64,000 nucleotides of DNA from Desulfatitalea sp. BRH_c12. Its GTDB lineage: Bacteria; Desulfobacterota; Desulfobacteria; Desulfobacterales; Desulfosarcinaceae. The notes beneath the pieces were generated by a model that was not told the DNA's origin, did no database searches, and saw nothing but the letters and a program-made list of their open reading frames with translations. Numbering within the stretch: the first letter of the stretch is position 1; each line of letters opens with the position of its first letter. Of the stretch, positions 52,080 through 60,883 are shown piece after piece. A program made the position numbers and the translations under genes. The stretch is from NCBI GenBank assembly GCA_000961655.1, contig LADR01000021.1, forward strand, positions 1-64,000, given 5' to 3'.

Positions 52080-53669
52080 CTACTCTTCCAAGGACAGCAA
52101 ATAGGATCGCAGATTGCCGGCCGTGCCGGTCAGCTTCAATTTCCTGCGGATGTTGTGGCGGTGAAACAGGACGGTATTCCTGGCGATAAGCATCAATTCG
52201 GCAATCTCTTTATTGGTCTTGCCCTCTTTCACCAGGCTGGCGATGCGGATCTCGGTGGGCGTCAGACTGGCGATACGGGTCGACAGACGGTTGATAAACG
52301 GAGATACGATGTTATCCAGATTGGTGGACAGGATCAGCAGCAGTGTTTGCTGGCGCGTGCTCAAATGCATCTTGCGCATCTGTTCGAGGTAGGGCAGGAC
52401 CAGCTCTTTGACATTTTTGAGAACATTCTTGCGCAGCTCGTCGCGGTCATCGAGCCGCTGCTGCAACAATACGCGCAGAGCGGTGTTGACCTCCTCCAGG
52501 TGCTGCGACTGGGCCTGCAGATCCACTTCGCGGCGCCGCAAAGCTTTTTCCGCGCGTTTGCGATCCTCTACTTCGCGCCCCAACTGCTGATTGGCCGCAT
52601 TCAGCTCGATGGTCCGCTCCTGCACCAACTCTTCGAGCTGATCCTGGTAGTTGCGCAATGCCCGTTCGGCGCGCTTGCGGTCGGAAATGTCACGCAAGGT
52701 GACAATATTGCCGATTACCTTGCCGGCCGCGTCCGTGTACAGGCAGGAACTGAGTTGAACATCCAGCTTGCGCCCGTCGCGCGTCAGGCGCTGGGTCTCG
52801 AACAGGCTGATTTTCTGCCCTGAAAGCATGGCCCCGATGGCCGCACGGGTTTCGGGCCACGCCTCGGGTGGCACAAAATCGATGGGCTGCCCCAGGATCT
52901 CGCTGCGCGCCATGCCGAAAGTTTGTTCGAAAGCCGGATTGACGTAAGTGGCCACGCCTTGCATGTTGTAAACCACAATGGGATCGGGCGAAGATTCCAG
53001 AAAGATGCGATAGCGCTGCTCGCTTTCGCGGATGCGCGCTTCGGCCTTGTGGCGTTCACGCAATTCGTGGCGCGCGGCCTTGTACAACGCCCCTTTTTCA
53101 AGAGCCAGTGTGGCCAGAGCCGCAAAACGCTCCAGAAGCCGAACATCTTCATCGTCAAAACGGCGCTCCGGATCCACGTGCCCCAATCCGATGACGCCGC
53201 GCACACGCTGCTGCTCGGCAATAAGCGGAATGCCGACCGCGCAATGCAGACGGTCCAAAGCGGGATCCGGCAGCCGCTCGTCCCAGCGCTGGTAATCATC
53301 GACCACCACCGGTCGACCATGCTGCCAAACCTGGCCGCCCAGTCCTTGGCCGCAGGTCACGCGGCGGCCGACCTGCCCGGCGAAAAACCCCATGCCGACC
53401 TGCATTTCCATGCAGCTGTCAGCGGAAGTCGCCAAATAGATGTACCCGTGGCCGGTGCCGGTCAGGCTCATGGCCCGTTCAAGTATCGTATGCAGCAACT
53501 CCTGGGTATCGAGTTTTCCGATCAGGTCCAGGGCGGTTTCGTGCAGTGCCGTCAAATAGGCGTTCTGACGCTGAACGGCCTTTTCCACCGCGCGCAGACG
53601 CTCAGATTGTTGCCGCAGCGCTTCGAGCTCCCGCCCCAGCGCCTCATATGTAGGCTGCTGCACCGTCAA
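52080..53669 (-). CDS. GAF-PAS-LuxR-type transcriptional regulator
   Basis: A 529-residue regulator without membrane helices. An N-terminal coiled coil and GAF domain (about 40-190, VTCGQGLGGQVWQHGRPVVV) precede a PAS domain with PAC (about 215-335, YRIFLESSPDPIVVYNMQG). A long coiled coil (about 335-430) connects to a LuxR-type HTH at the C-terminus (LTPTEIRIASLVKEGKTNKE, IAELMLIARNTVLFHRHNI). The start at TTG 53669 is supported by GGAGG nine bases upstream; a GTG (53663) is the alternative. The gene is convergent with nothing and lies in its own unit. The signal is unknown. Confidence 0.9.
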   Translation of the reverse strand: MTVQQPTYEALGRELEALRQQSERLRAVEKAVQRQNAYLTALHETALDLIGKLDTQELLHTILERAMSLTGTGHGYIYLATSADSCMEMQVGMGFFAGQVGRRVTCGQGLGGQVWQHGRPVVVDDYQRWDERLPDPALDRLHCAVGIPLIAEQQRVRGVIGLGHVDPERRFDDEDVRLLERFAALATLALEKGALYKAARHELRERHKAEARIRESEQRYRIFLESSPDPIVVYNMQGVATYVNPAFEQTFGMARSEILGQPIDFVPPEAWPETRAAIGAMLSGQKISLFETQRLTRDGRKLDVQLSSCLYTDAAGKVIGNIVTLRDISDRKRAERALRNYQDQLEELVQERTIELNAANQQLGREVEDRKRAEKALRRREVDLQAQSQHLEEVNTALRVLLQQRLDDRDELRKNVLKNVKELVLPYLEQMRKMHLSTRQQTLLLILSTNLDNIVSPFINRLSTRIASLTPTEIRIASLVKEGKTNKEIAELMLIARNTVLFHRHNIRRKLKLTGTAGNLRSYLLSLEE

Positions 53670-53713
53670 AAATCACATCCTCCACTTGCCCCTGCCGAGA
53701 TGGCCTTGCGCCG

Positions 53714-54364
53714 CTACAAAATCACAAACCGCTTGACCAGATCCACCACCTCTTGGGGATCGTCAATGATATTAACAATATCCATATCTTTAGGTGAAAT
53801 CATGGCCGGATCGCGCAAATGAACCCGAATCCAATCCATCAAACCGGACCAGTATTCCTTGCCAACCAGAATGATCGGAAACGGCTTGACGCGTTTGGTC
53901 TGGATCAAGGTCATCACCTCGAACACCTCATCCATCGTGCCAAACCCACCCGGTAAGGCAATATACGCCGATGCATACTTGAGGAACATCACTTTGCGAA
54001 TGAAGAAATACTTAAATTCAACCTTGAGATTGGCATAGGGATTGGGCACCTGTTCGAAAGGCAACTTGATATTCAGGCCGACCGACGAACCGCCCGCGTC
54101 GGACGCGCCTTTGTTAGCTGCTTCCATAACGCCGCCGCCGCCGCCCGTGATCACAGAAAAACCGTTTTTGACAAACAGACCGGCCAGTTGCTCCGCCTTT
54201 TGATAGACCGTATTTTCGGGCAGGATCCGCGCCGATCCGAAAATGGTCACGGCGGGCCCCAGATCGTGCAAATTTTCAATACCTTCCACGAATTCACCCA
54301 AAATTCGAAACAGGCGCCAGGATTCACTCAACTTGAAATCATCGATCAGATATTGCCGTTCCAT
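53714..54364 (-). CDS. LOG-family protein (TIGR00730 type)
   Basis: A 216-residue Rossmann-fold protein of the LOG (lysine decarboxylase-like) family. GGGGGVMEAANKGASDAGG and PGGFGTMDEVFEVMTLIQTK carry the two signatures (GGGxGxM and PGGxGTxxE) that define the nucleotide 5'-monophosphate phosphoribohydrolase activity. AAGGAG a few bases upstream fixes ATG 54364. The longer frame to 54427 is rejected. Likely hydrolyses nucleoside monophosphates (cytokinin-type or AMP). Confidence 0.92.
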   Translation of the reverse strand: MERQYLIDDFKLSESWRLFRILGEFVEGIENLHDLGPAVTIFGSARILPENTVYQKAEQLAGLFVKNGFSVITGGGGGVMEAANKGASDAGGSSVGLNIKLPFEQVPNPYANLKVEFKYFFIRKVMFLKYASAYIALPGGFGTMDEVFEVMTLIQTKRVKPFPIILVGKEYWSGLMDWIRVHLRDPAMISPKDMDIVNIIDDPQEVVDLVKRFVIL

Positions 54365-54580
54365 AAAACTCCTTATCCTGTGAGAAGTAACGTCGCTGCG
54401 AGCGGTGCGCCTGTACACCGGCCGCAAGGGCAGCCGTTGGTTGAAAAGCGCTGTCCATACCTACCGGCCGGCAAGGAAATTGTCAATCAACCCGGTTGAC
54501 ACCCCATAGCGCAAATGCTAAACAATGTCGCTTTATTGCCAGCATATACGCCGCATCCATCTATCCAGGCATGACTTCTG

Positions 54581-54862
54581 ATGACTTCCAAAGATGAATC
54601 ACTCTACCGGGATCTGATAATTGTCAATGAATTGGGGCTGCATGCCCGATCGGCGGCCAAGCTTGCAAAAACAGCGCAAGCGGCCGATAATGGGGTATGG
54701 TTGCAAAAAGGGGCGGAGCGTGCCGACGCCAAACAAATCATTGATATCCTGACGCTGGCGGCCGCCAAGGGCGATCGCGTGAGGGTGGAGATCGAAAAGC
54801 CGGAAGATCTGGATACACTCAATCGAATCGTTGAGCTGTTTGCCAGCGGCTTTGGAGAATAG
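54581..54862 (+). CDS. ptsH: Phosphocarrier protein HPr
   Basis: A 93-residue HPr. The phosphoryl-acceptor His is H21 in NELGLHARSAAKLA, where the usual Pro after HAR is Ser. The second regulatory site, Ser in AKSxxxLM of Gram-positive HPr, is Gln52 here (DAKQIIDIL), so HprK-type control is unlikely. ptsI follows seven bases after the stop. No sugar-specific EII genes are in the window, so this may serve a regulatory PTS. It diverges from the LOG gene. Confidence 0.93.
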   Translation: MTSKDESLYRDLIIVNELGLHARSAAKLAKTAQAADNGVWLQKGAERADAKQIIDILTLAAAKGDRVRVEIEKPEDLDTLNRIVELFASGFGE

Positions 54863-54869
54863 TTCCATT

Positions 54870-56645
54870 ATGCCGGACAGAGGAAACCAGGAAATCATCT
54901 TGCGCGGGATCGGCGGATCCCCCGGTATTTGCATTGGCAAAGCCTACCTTGTCGACAAGGAAGGCGTCGATGTGGTGCCCAAGTATGCCATCGGCAAAAA
55001 CAAGCTGGCCGCCGAAAAAAATCGCTTCAAGGCCGCCGTCAAAAAAGCCATCGACGAACTGCACAAAATCATTCTCGAAACGCCCGAAGCGCTGCGCGAA
55101 AACGCCCAGATCCTGGAGACGCACACCCTGCTGCTCAAGGACAAGATGCTCTACGGACGGACCATCGAAACCATCGAATACGAGCAGATCAACGCCGAGT
55201 GGGCCCTGCGAAAAGTGGTCATGGCCATCAAGCCGCTTTTCGACAACATGGACGACAGCTATCTCAAAGACCGCGCTGAAGATGTGGTCAACGTATCCGA
55301 CCGCATCATGAAACACCTGATTGGCGCCGAGGAGGTCCGCATCGGCACCATCGACAAACGCGTGATCCTGGTGGCGCGCGATCTCTCGCCCGCCGAAACC
55401 AGCCAGATTCAGCTCGAGCGCATCATGGGGTTCGTGACCGACCGCGGAGGCCGGGCATCGCACACCAGCATCATCGCCCGCAGCCTTGAAATACCGGCGG
55501 TACTGGGTCTCGAAAAAGCCACCAGCACCATTCGCAACGACGATATCATCGTTGTGGACGGCATCTCGGGGTGCGTGGTGATCAATCCCAGCGAAGAAAC
55601 CCTGGCCTCCGCCGAAACGCGCAAAAGCGCCTACGAAGAGCGCCGGGCCAGGTATGCCCGCAGCGGACACCTTCCGGCCAAGACCAAAGACGGCCTGCAC
55701 ATGGCCGTCATGGGCAATATCGAACTGCCCGAGGAAGTGGTGGCGGTCATCGACAGAGGCGGCGACGGCATCGGCCTGTATCGGACCGAGTTCCAATACA
55801 TGGCACGCAAAAACTTCCCCAGCGAAGAGGAATTGTTCGAGCATTACAAAGATGTGGTCGATGTCATGCCGGACAAACCGGTGACCATCCGCACCCTGGA
55901 CATTAACGGCGACAAAGCCGTGGCCTATGCCTCCGAGCCGGAGGAAAACCCCGTTTTGGGACTACGGGCCATCCGCTATTGCCTGCACAAACCCGAAGTG
56001 TTTCTAACCCAATTGCGCGCCATACTCCGGGCAGCCTATTACGGACAGGTTCGCATACTGCTGCCCATGATATCCCGGATCGAAGAGATCCAGGAAACCA
56101 AACGGCTCCTGGCCCAGGCTGTCGATTCCTTGAAAAAAGACGGCCTGCCCCATCAGAAAAAGCTGCCCATCGGCGTGATGATCGAGGTTCCTTCGGCTGC
56201 CATCATGGCTGACAGTCTGGCCCGCGAGATCGATTTTTTCAGCATCGGCACCAACGACCTGATCCAGTACACGATGGCCATCGATCGCGGCAACCGCCAG
56301 GTGGCCTACCTGTACAGCCCGACCGCACCAGCCGTGCTGCGCCTGTTGAAAATGGTGGTCACTGCAGGCGAACGAAACAACATACCCGTTTTCATGTGTG
56401 GCGAAATGGCAGGCGAAGGCATCTATGTCCCCATCCTGCTGGGACTGGGCATCAAGGAGCTGAGCACCAATCCCCAGTCCATCCCGTTAATCAAAAATGC
56501 CATTCGCCTGCTCAATGTCGATCAAACGAAAAAGTTCGTGGACAAGCTATTAAAACTGACCACCACCGAAAAGATCGAGCGGCTGGTCGAAAACACCTAC
56601 GGCGACCTCTTGAACAACGGCCATCACAACCACGGGGGACACTAA
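54870..56645 (+). CDS. ptsI: Phosphoenolpyruvate-protein phosphotransferase (enzyme I)
   Basis: A 591-residue enzyme I that moves phosphate from PEP to HPr. The N-terminal domain has the active His in DRGGRASHTSIIARSLEIP (about residue 193); the swivel region is VLGLEKATSTIRNDD. The C-terminal PEP barrel has FFSIGTNDLIQYTMAIDRGN and VFMCGEMAGEG with the catalytic Cys. I start at ATG 54870, just after the ptsH stop, not at the in-frame codon at 54831. The gene ends two bases before smpB. The extreme C-terminus is His/Gly-rich (NNGHHNHGGH). Confidence 0.95.
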   Translation: MPDRGNQEIILRGIGGSPGICIGKAYLVDKEGVDVVPKYAIGKNKLAAEKNRFKAAVKKAIDELHKIILETPEALRENAQILETHTLLLKDKMLYGRTIETIEYEQINAEWALRKVVMAIKPLFDNMDDSYLKDRAEDVVNVSDRIMKHLIGAEEVRIGTIDKRVILVARDLSPAETSQIQLERIMGFVTDRGGRASHTSIIARSLEIPAVLGLEKATSTIRNDDIIVVDGISGCVVINPSEETLASAETRKSAYEERRARYARSGHLPAKTKDGLHMAVMGNIELPEEVVAVIDRGGDGIGLYRTEFQYMARKNFPSEEELFEHYKDVVDVMPDKPVTIRTLDINGDKAVAYASEPEENPVLGLRAIRYCLHKPEVFLTQLRAILRAAYYGQVRILLPMISRIEEIQETKRLLAQAVDSLKKDGLPHQKKLPIGVMIEVPSAAIMADSLAREIDFFSIGTNDLIQYTMAIDRGNRQVAYLYSPTAPAVLRLLKMVVTAGERNNIPVFMCGEMAGEGIYVPILLGLGIKELSTNPQSIPLIKNAIRLLNVDQTKKFVDKLLKLTTTEKIERLVENTYGDLLNNGHHNHGGH

Positions 56646-56647
56646 CG

Positions 56648-57115
56648 ATGGCAAAAGATGACGACCATATCAAAATTATAGCCGAAAACCGCAAAGCGCG
56701 GCACGAGTATTTCATCGAGGAGCGCTACGAAGCCGGCATGGTCTTGACCGGCACCGAGGTCAAATCCCTGCGCCAAGGCAAATCCAACCTGAAGGACTGC
56801 CACGCCAAAATCAGAAAAGGCGAGATTTGGGTTCATCAGATGCACATCAGCCCGTACCCTTTTGCCTACTACGACAACCACGACCCGCTGCGTCCGCGCA
56901 AACTGCTCCTGCACAAACACGAAATCATGCAGCTGACCGGCAAAATCAACGAACGCGGCTACGCACTGATCCCCTTGCGCCTCTATTTCCGCGCAGGCAA
57001 GGTCAAAATGGAACTGGCCCTGGCCAAAGGCAAACACAAGTACGACAAGCGTGACACCATCCGCCGCCGGGACGAACAGCGCGATATGGATCGCATACGC
57101 AAGGATTACAAATAA
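56648..57115 (+). CDS. smpB: SsrA-binding protein SmpB
   Basis: A 155-residue small basic protein that delivers tmRNA to stalled ribosomes. NRKARHEYFIEERYEAGMVL, GTEVKSLRQGKSNLKDC and the C-terminal KHKYDKRDTIRRRDEQRDM (which inserts into the mRNA channel) are diagnostic. It begins two bases after ptsI. Its RNA partner ssrA lies 113 bases downstream on the same strand. The longer frame starting at 56396 runs through ptsI and is not real. Confidence 0.96.
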   Translation: MAKDDDHIKIIAENRKARHEYFIEERYEAGMVLTGTEVKSLRQGKSNLKDCHAKIRKGEIWVHQMHISPYPFAYYDNHDPLRPRKLLLHKHEIMQLTGKINERGYALIPLRLYFRAGKVKMELALAKGKHKYDKRDTIRRRDEQRDMDRIRKDYK

Positions 57116-57128
57116 CTACAAATGTTGT

Positions 57129-57157
57129 TTGACAAACCCATCCGACTCCATTATCTT
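57129..57157 (+). promoter_or_regulatory. ssrA promoter (sigma-70 type)
   Basis: TTGACA (57129-57134), 17-base spacer, TATCTT (57152-57157; four of six matches to TATAAT). The start would be near 57164, right at a perfect hairpin GTTTCAT-GACC-ATGAAAC (57164-57181). Confidence 0.55.
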
Positions 57158-57228
57158 ATAGACGTTTCATGACCATGAAACTTGCTCTTTAACAAAGTTC
57201 GGCACTCACCTTTCTAAGCAGTCCAATT

Positions 57229-57583
57229 GGGGGCGAAACGGCTTCGACGGGGACAAAGAAGTGCTGGTTGCATACCGAGTGCTCATCGGCTCGTTAACTC
57301 GATGGGAAATAAACATAATCGCAGACGATTATAACTACGCCGTAGCCGCTTAGGCGGCTGCCGTCCTGCCGATTCACCTCCTGCGGATTCGGTAAGGGCG
57401 TCGACTAGCAGGATCAGTTCATACCCAATGCCTGTTAAGGTATGGATGAAATTTTAGCAGGCTAGCGGTTCCAGCCTCTCGCCCGATGGAGCCTCGAACC
57501 GCGAAATTAATCATCGGGACATGTATGTAGACGCCAGTGCGGAATGTTTTCGGACGCGGGTTCAACTCCCGCCGCCTCCACCA
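57229..57583 (+). ncRNA. ssrA: Transfer-messenger RNA (tmRNA)
   Basis: A 355-nt tmRNA. The 5' end GGGGGCGAAACGGCTTCGAC and 3' end CGCCTCCACCA make the tRNA-like acceptor arm, with the CCA encoded. The T arm GGGTTCAACTCCC is visible. The tag frame is 57321-57353, encoding ADDYNYAVAA followed by TAG; the tail AVAA is the expected protease signal. The adjoining integrase gene shows that the 3' end is a phage-type attachment site; the tmRNA end is kept intact. Confidence 0.96.
57560..57583. other. Likely attachment site of the integrated element
   Basis: The T-arm/acceptor end of ssrA, with the integrase gene starting its 3' side 95 bases away. ssrA 3' ends are frequent sites for tyrosine recombinases. 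The matching attR lies outside the window, so the exact core cannot be defined. Confidence 0.45.
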
Positions 57584-57678
57584 ATTTTAAACCAATAAAT
57601 TACTATAAAAACAACACTTTACTACAGAGCCGCTTTTGGGCTGCACCGTCATGGGGCCAAATTGGGGCCAATTTTGGC

Positions 57679-58824
57679 TCACCTGACACCGACGGCCTCC
57701 TCTTTCAAGCCATCTGTCGATGAGATCAAATCACCCTGCACGCCAGCCGTTGACTGATACACGTGGGCCATAAATGCCGCCCCATCATCCCGCTGATAAT
57801 TTTTGATGTAGCTATAGTAGCGCTCGTGGATCATCTTAAGATTCGTATGACCCATCATGCGGGCCACCCAGCCGGGCTGCTCCCCGGCATCGAGCATCAA
57901 GGTGGCAAAGGTGTGACGGGTTTGATACAGCGGACGAGGCCGAAGATCACATTTGGCAAGCGCCGGCTTCCAGGTGTGGATGTTGACCGAGTGGTGAAAC
58001 AATGTGCGCCCGTAGTAATTCAAAAACACATAATCGCTTTTACCCATGGTGGCTTTGCGCTGATCACGAAAAGCTTCGACGACAGGTGGCAGCATCTTGA
58101 TATCCCTGACCGAGCTGGAGGTCTTGGGCCGCCCCTCTTCACCATCGACCAGCGTTTCACGAATTTTTACCACACCAAGCTTAAAATCAACGTTGCGCCA
58201 CTTGAGCGCAGCCATCTCCCCAAAGCGCATGCCCGTAAAAAAAGCGATGATAAAAAAGGCCTTGTAACGGGGCGAGACGGCATCGATTACCATGCGCACC
58301 TCTTCCATGGATAAAGGCTGGATTTCGGGCTTTTGGGTTTTCAGATTGCTGATCAGGGCCATAGGGTCTTTTTCAATGTAGCCGGCCTTCAAAGCCATCT
58401 TAAATACCGAGCGCATGGGCACCAGCAAGTTGTTGATCCGTTTGTTGGAACACGACAGCTTAGCAATAAAGGCTTCAACCTCCAAAAAGGTGATGTTGAC
58501 TATCGGGCGGTTGCCAAAATGGTCAAGGATGTAATAATTCATGGCCGATCGGTAGTCTTTGAAAGTTGAGCTCTTTAGTCGTTTTTTCTGGATATCGGCC
58601 CACAATCGAGCCACCTCACCAAACAGTTTGGGCGCTTCGGCGGGGCAGTTGTTCTCATCCAAGATGCGCCCGTGGATGGCGAGTTGGTCTAGATACTGAT
58701 CGCGCAAACGTCGGGCTTCGGTTACATTGGCTGAAAGTGCTTTTCGAATCCGCACACCATGAGCTGTTTTTTTAAAATACCACGTGCCGCTTCGTTTAAT
58801 CAGATTATGGTTTTTCTTTTTCAT
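57679..58824 (-). CDS. Tyrosine site-specific recombinase (integrase)
   Basis: A 381-residue phage/island-type integrase. It has an N-terminal Arm-like basic region, a core-binding helical domain (about 70-155), and a catalytic domain: TGMRFGEMAALKWRNVDF (first Arg), YQTRHTFATLMLDAGEQ (box II Arg; Tyr in the usual first-His position, as often in P4-like integrases), MMGHTNLKMIHERYYSY (His and catalytic Tyr). ATG 58824 is preferred because GGAGG lies eight bases upstream; GTG 58839 and ATG 58830 are alternatives. It sits at the left end of the element, transcribed towards ssrA. Confidence 0.94.
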   Translation of the reverse strand: MKKKNHNLIKRSGTWYFKKTAHGVRIRKALSANVTEARRLRDQYLDQLAIHGRILDENNCPAEAPKLFGEVARLWADIQKKRLKSSTFKDYRSAMNYYILDHFGNRPIVNITFLEVEAFIAKLSCSNKRINNLLVPMRSVFKMALKAGYIEKDPMALISNLKTQKPEIQPLSMEEVRMVIDAVSPRYKAFFIIAFFTGMRFGEMAALKWRNVDFKLGVVKIRETLVDGEEGRPKTSSSVRDIKMLPPVVEAFRDQRKATMGKSDYVFLNYYGRTLFHHSVNIHTWKPALAKCDLRPRPLYQTRHTFATLMLDAGEQPGWVARMMGHTNLKMIHERYYSYIKNYQRDDGAAFMAHVYQSTAGVQGDLISSTDGLKEEAVGVR

Positions 58825-58826
58825 AG

Positions 58827-59111
58827 TCATATCCTCCACTTGTCACGGTTATCGGTGGAGGATACCTCAGGGGCTTTCCTTTGATATGCAGGTCTTGGGC
58901 TTCCCTCCTTTCGCTCCATCTTGGTGTGCTCTGATTCGATCCGCTCGATTTCCAAGACCGGATAGAGCACACGTGCCGAGTTTGGCAGTTGAAAAAACGG
59001 TATGGTTCCCTTTGCTCGATAGTTTTTAACACAGCTTTCAGACAGATGCCAGCGCTGTGCCAACTGTTTCTGAGTCAAATACCTGGTCCCTTTGTTTTCG
59101 TTGTTACTCAT
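58827..59111 (-). CDS. Excisionase / AlpA-like DNA-binding protein
   Basis: A 94-residue protein with a winged-helix MerR/HTH_17-type fold: YLTQKQLAQRWHLSESCVKN, then YRAKGTIPFFQLPNSARVLY and PVLEIERIE. This is the shape of excisionases and AlpA regulators. Its stop lies a few bases before the integrase start, so the pair is likely one unit that controls excision. The C-terminal tail is basic and unstructured. Confidence 0.8.
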   Translation of the reverse strand: MSNNENKGTRYLTQKQLAQRWHLSESCVKNYRAKGTIPFFQLPNSARVLYPVLEIERIESEHTKMERKEGSPRPAYQRKAPEVSSTDNRDKWRI

Positions 59112-59697
59112 CGATCAGTACTCACCAAATCCCTGCAAGGCGCCACCGGTTAGTCGTTCCAACATACCGAAAATCGAATGTGCCTTGGTTCATGCCAGGA
59201 TTGAGACGCCGCAATAGATAACTTCAAAATCAATCGATGGTTGGACGGGTGTCTCGCTCTGAACCATAAACAACCGATACATGGTGGATCATCTTTGTCC
59301 GCAATTGATATTACATGAGCTGTACAGGTTTCCTGCGCTGCGGGACGACGATGATCAACGGGCATCTTAATAGTAATGGTTGGGTTCTTTGGAAAAGTTA
59401 AGTAATCGTCCTAAAAAAAACGTCTTGATCCACTCGGTTAGGTAATAGCCCGTTAGCTGCCACACCGGTGCAGCAAGGTCTCCAACTATTGACCTTGCTC
59501 TCGGCTGACAGCTTCGATGCTGCCAGCAGCCTGCCCATTATGAAGATAAAATTGATGTGATGAGTTGGGAGGCAGAGCTGTTTCGGATCAAGATCAGATA
59601 TTGTGGTTTGTTGAGGGTTGCGGATACATCTACCCACTCTCACCTATAGCCAGCCTTGAATGCCACATTGATCGCCAATTGACGTCTTAACCGTTCG
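59112..59697. other. Region without a convincing gene
   Basis: About 590 bases. Two short minus-strand frames (59150-59365 and 59398-59643) lack ribosome-binding sites and recognisable composition. I see no promoter or repeat. It may be the regulatory spacer between the excision genes and the cargo, or hold decayed sequence. Confidence 0.3.
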
Positions 59698-60261
59698 TCA
59701 AAGTTGAAATCCGCAACCACACAGTTCTATCAAACGGTCTTCGGGTGTCTTGAGGTATTCAAGATAATCTTCGACGTTAAATAAGCACCCGTGCTGGTCA
59801 TCTTCCAGGTCATTGCAATAATGCCGGATCAAGAGCTGGTACTCGAGCCATTGGCATTCTTCATGCCAGCCATTGAAAAAGATGGCGTCGTCTGGATCGA
59901 GGTTAAACTCCTGGCGATAACGGGCCATGAGCAGCTTGTCATCGACCTGATCAAATTTAAAACTCAGGCACACGTCCGATTGATTCACCATCCGAACCAG
60001 CGGCGACGTGAAACAGTCCCCCAGCTCTGATACATAGATCTCCGGTAACATGGGTATCGTGGTCTCAGGAAAGCGCCAGCCACTGCCGATCTTCTCTACC
60101 ATGCTAACCATCACCGCTTCTGGCTTGAATTCAGAACAAAACAGCAACGCGCGCGGGCTGTGTTGCCACAGCAGGGGCAAAAACTTGCTGTTGATTAAGC
60201 TATGGGTGTTGATGGCGACGATGCTGTTTTGAAGGTCCACAGGACCATTTTGCTTCATCAT
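59698..60261 (-). CDS. Element-encoded protein of unknown function (187 aa)
   Basis: I do not recognise this protein. It has no signal peptide or membrane segment and looks like a soluble globular protein, acidic overall (AMERY... LDPDDAIFFNGWHEECQWLE, DLEDDQHGCLFNVEDYLEYL). A terminal Cys cluster (ELCGCGFQL) is notable. GAGGAG six bases upstream supports ATG 60261; the frame reaches a TTG at 60291. It lies in the cargo position of the integrated element, on the strand of the integrase, with the 60342-60842 gene just upstream. Confidence 0.65.
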   Translation of the reverse strand: MMKQNGPVDLQNSIVAINTHSLINSKFLPLLWQHSPRALLFCSEFKPEAVMVSMVEKIGSGWRFPETTIPMLPEIYVSELGDCFTSPLVRMVNQSDVCLSFKFDQVDDKLLMARYRQEFNLDPDDAIFFNGWHEECQWLEYQLLIRHYCNDLEDDQHGCLFNVEDYLEYLKTPEDRLIELCGCGFQL

Positions 60262-60341
60262 AAGATACTCCTCATATTCAAGTTTGGCCAAAAGGTATAA
60301 GAGCCAAGGTAAACAGGTTTAATCGAGTAAAAGGATCTTAC

Positions 60342-60842
60342 TCATGCACACATCCTATAAATCTCTTCATTTTGATACTCATCGAAGTCTATCATCCGTT
60401 TTTCCGAGCCCTTTTGGTTGACGGAGAAATTGTAACAATACAGCTGATAGCCTATACGCATTGCTTCTTGTCCATCCAAGATGAGCACATGCTCGTCATC
60501 AGGATCGAACTTTTCCGTGCAAGGGGTCAGAAGCACCCACTCAGAACCGTCACTTTCGGTTTCAAGAGCAAGTGTCACCTCACCTTCAGTTGCCATGTAC
60601 ACCCGGCTGGCAAGGGATAGATATGGGCCCGCCATACTAAGAGCGATTTGATAAGGCATAACCACAATTTTGCCTGCTTTCAGTTGATCTGCTTCCTTAT
60701 CCTTAGATCCTTTCACAACGGACGCCACTATTTTACAGTCACGCGTGATCAGAAGCTTTTTGATTCCACAAAGAAACACACGTTCCAGAAAATCATCACA
60801 GAGTAGTGCATCTTGATCGATAATGGCCAATTTACATCGCAT
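60342..60842 (-). CDS. Element-encoded protein of unknown function (166 aa)
   Basis: I do not recognise this protein. It opens MRCKLAIIDQDALLCDDFLE and contains VASVVKGSKDKEADQLKAG; the second half is acidic (EKFDPDDEHVLILDGQEAM). No membrane helix. AAGGA precedes ATG 60842 by about eight bases. It is followed after 80 bases by the 187-residue unknown gene, and the two look like a pair. In size and position it resembles the variable cargo of phage satellites, which often includes anti-phage genes, but nothing in the sequence proves that. Confidence 0.65.
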   Translation of the reverse strand: MRCKLAIIDQDALLCDDFLERVFLCGIKKLLITRDCKIVASVVKGSKDKEADQLKAGKIVVMPYQIALSMAGPYLSLASRVYMATEGEVTLALETESDGSEWVLLTPCTEKFDPDDEHVLILDGQEAMRIGYQLYCYNFSVNQKGSEKRMIDFDEYQNEEIYRMCA

Positions 60843-60883
60843 GTCATTAATCCTTTTTTTTAAAGTATATTTTTCTCGGATTT

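Noticed and set aside
56396-57115. Long frame starting inside ptsI as a larger SmpB
   Set aside because: The part before 56648 runs through ptsI in another frame. SmpB starts cleanly at ATG 56648.
59150-59643. Two short minus-strand frames as genes
   Set aside because: No ribosome-binding sites, mixed composition with many Arg/Cys/His typical of non-coding frames, and no similarity I recognise.
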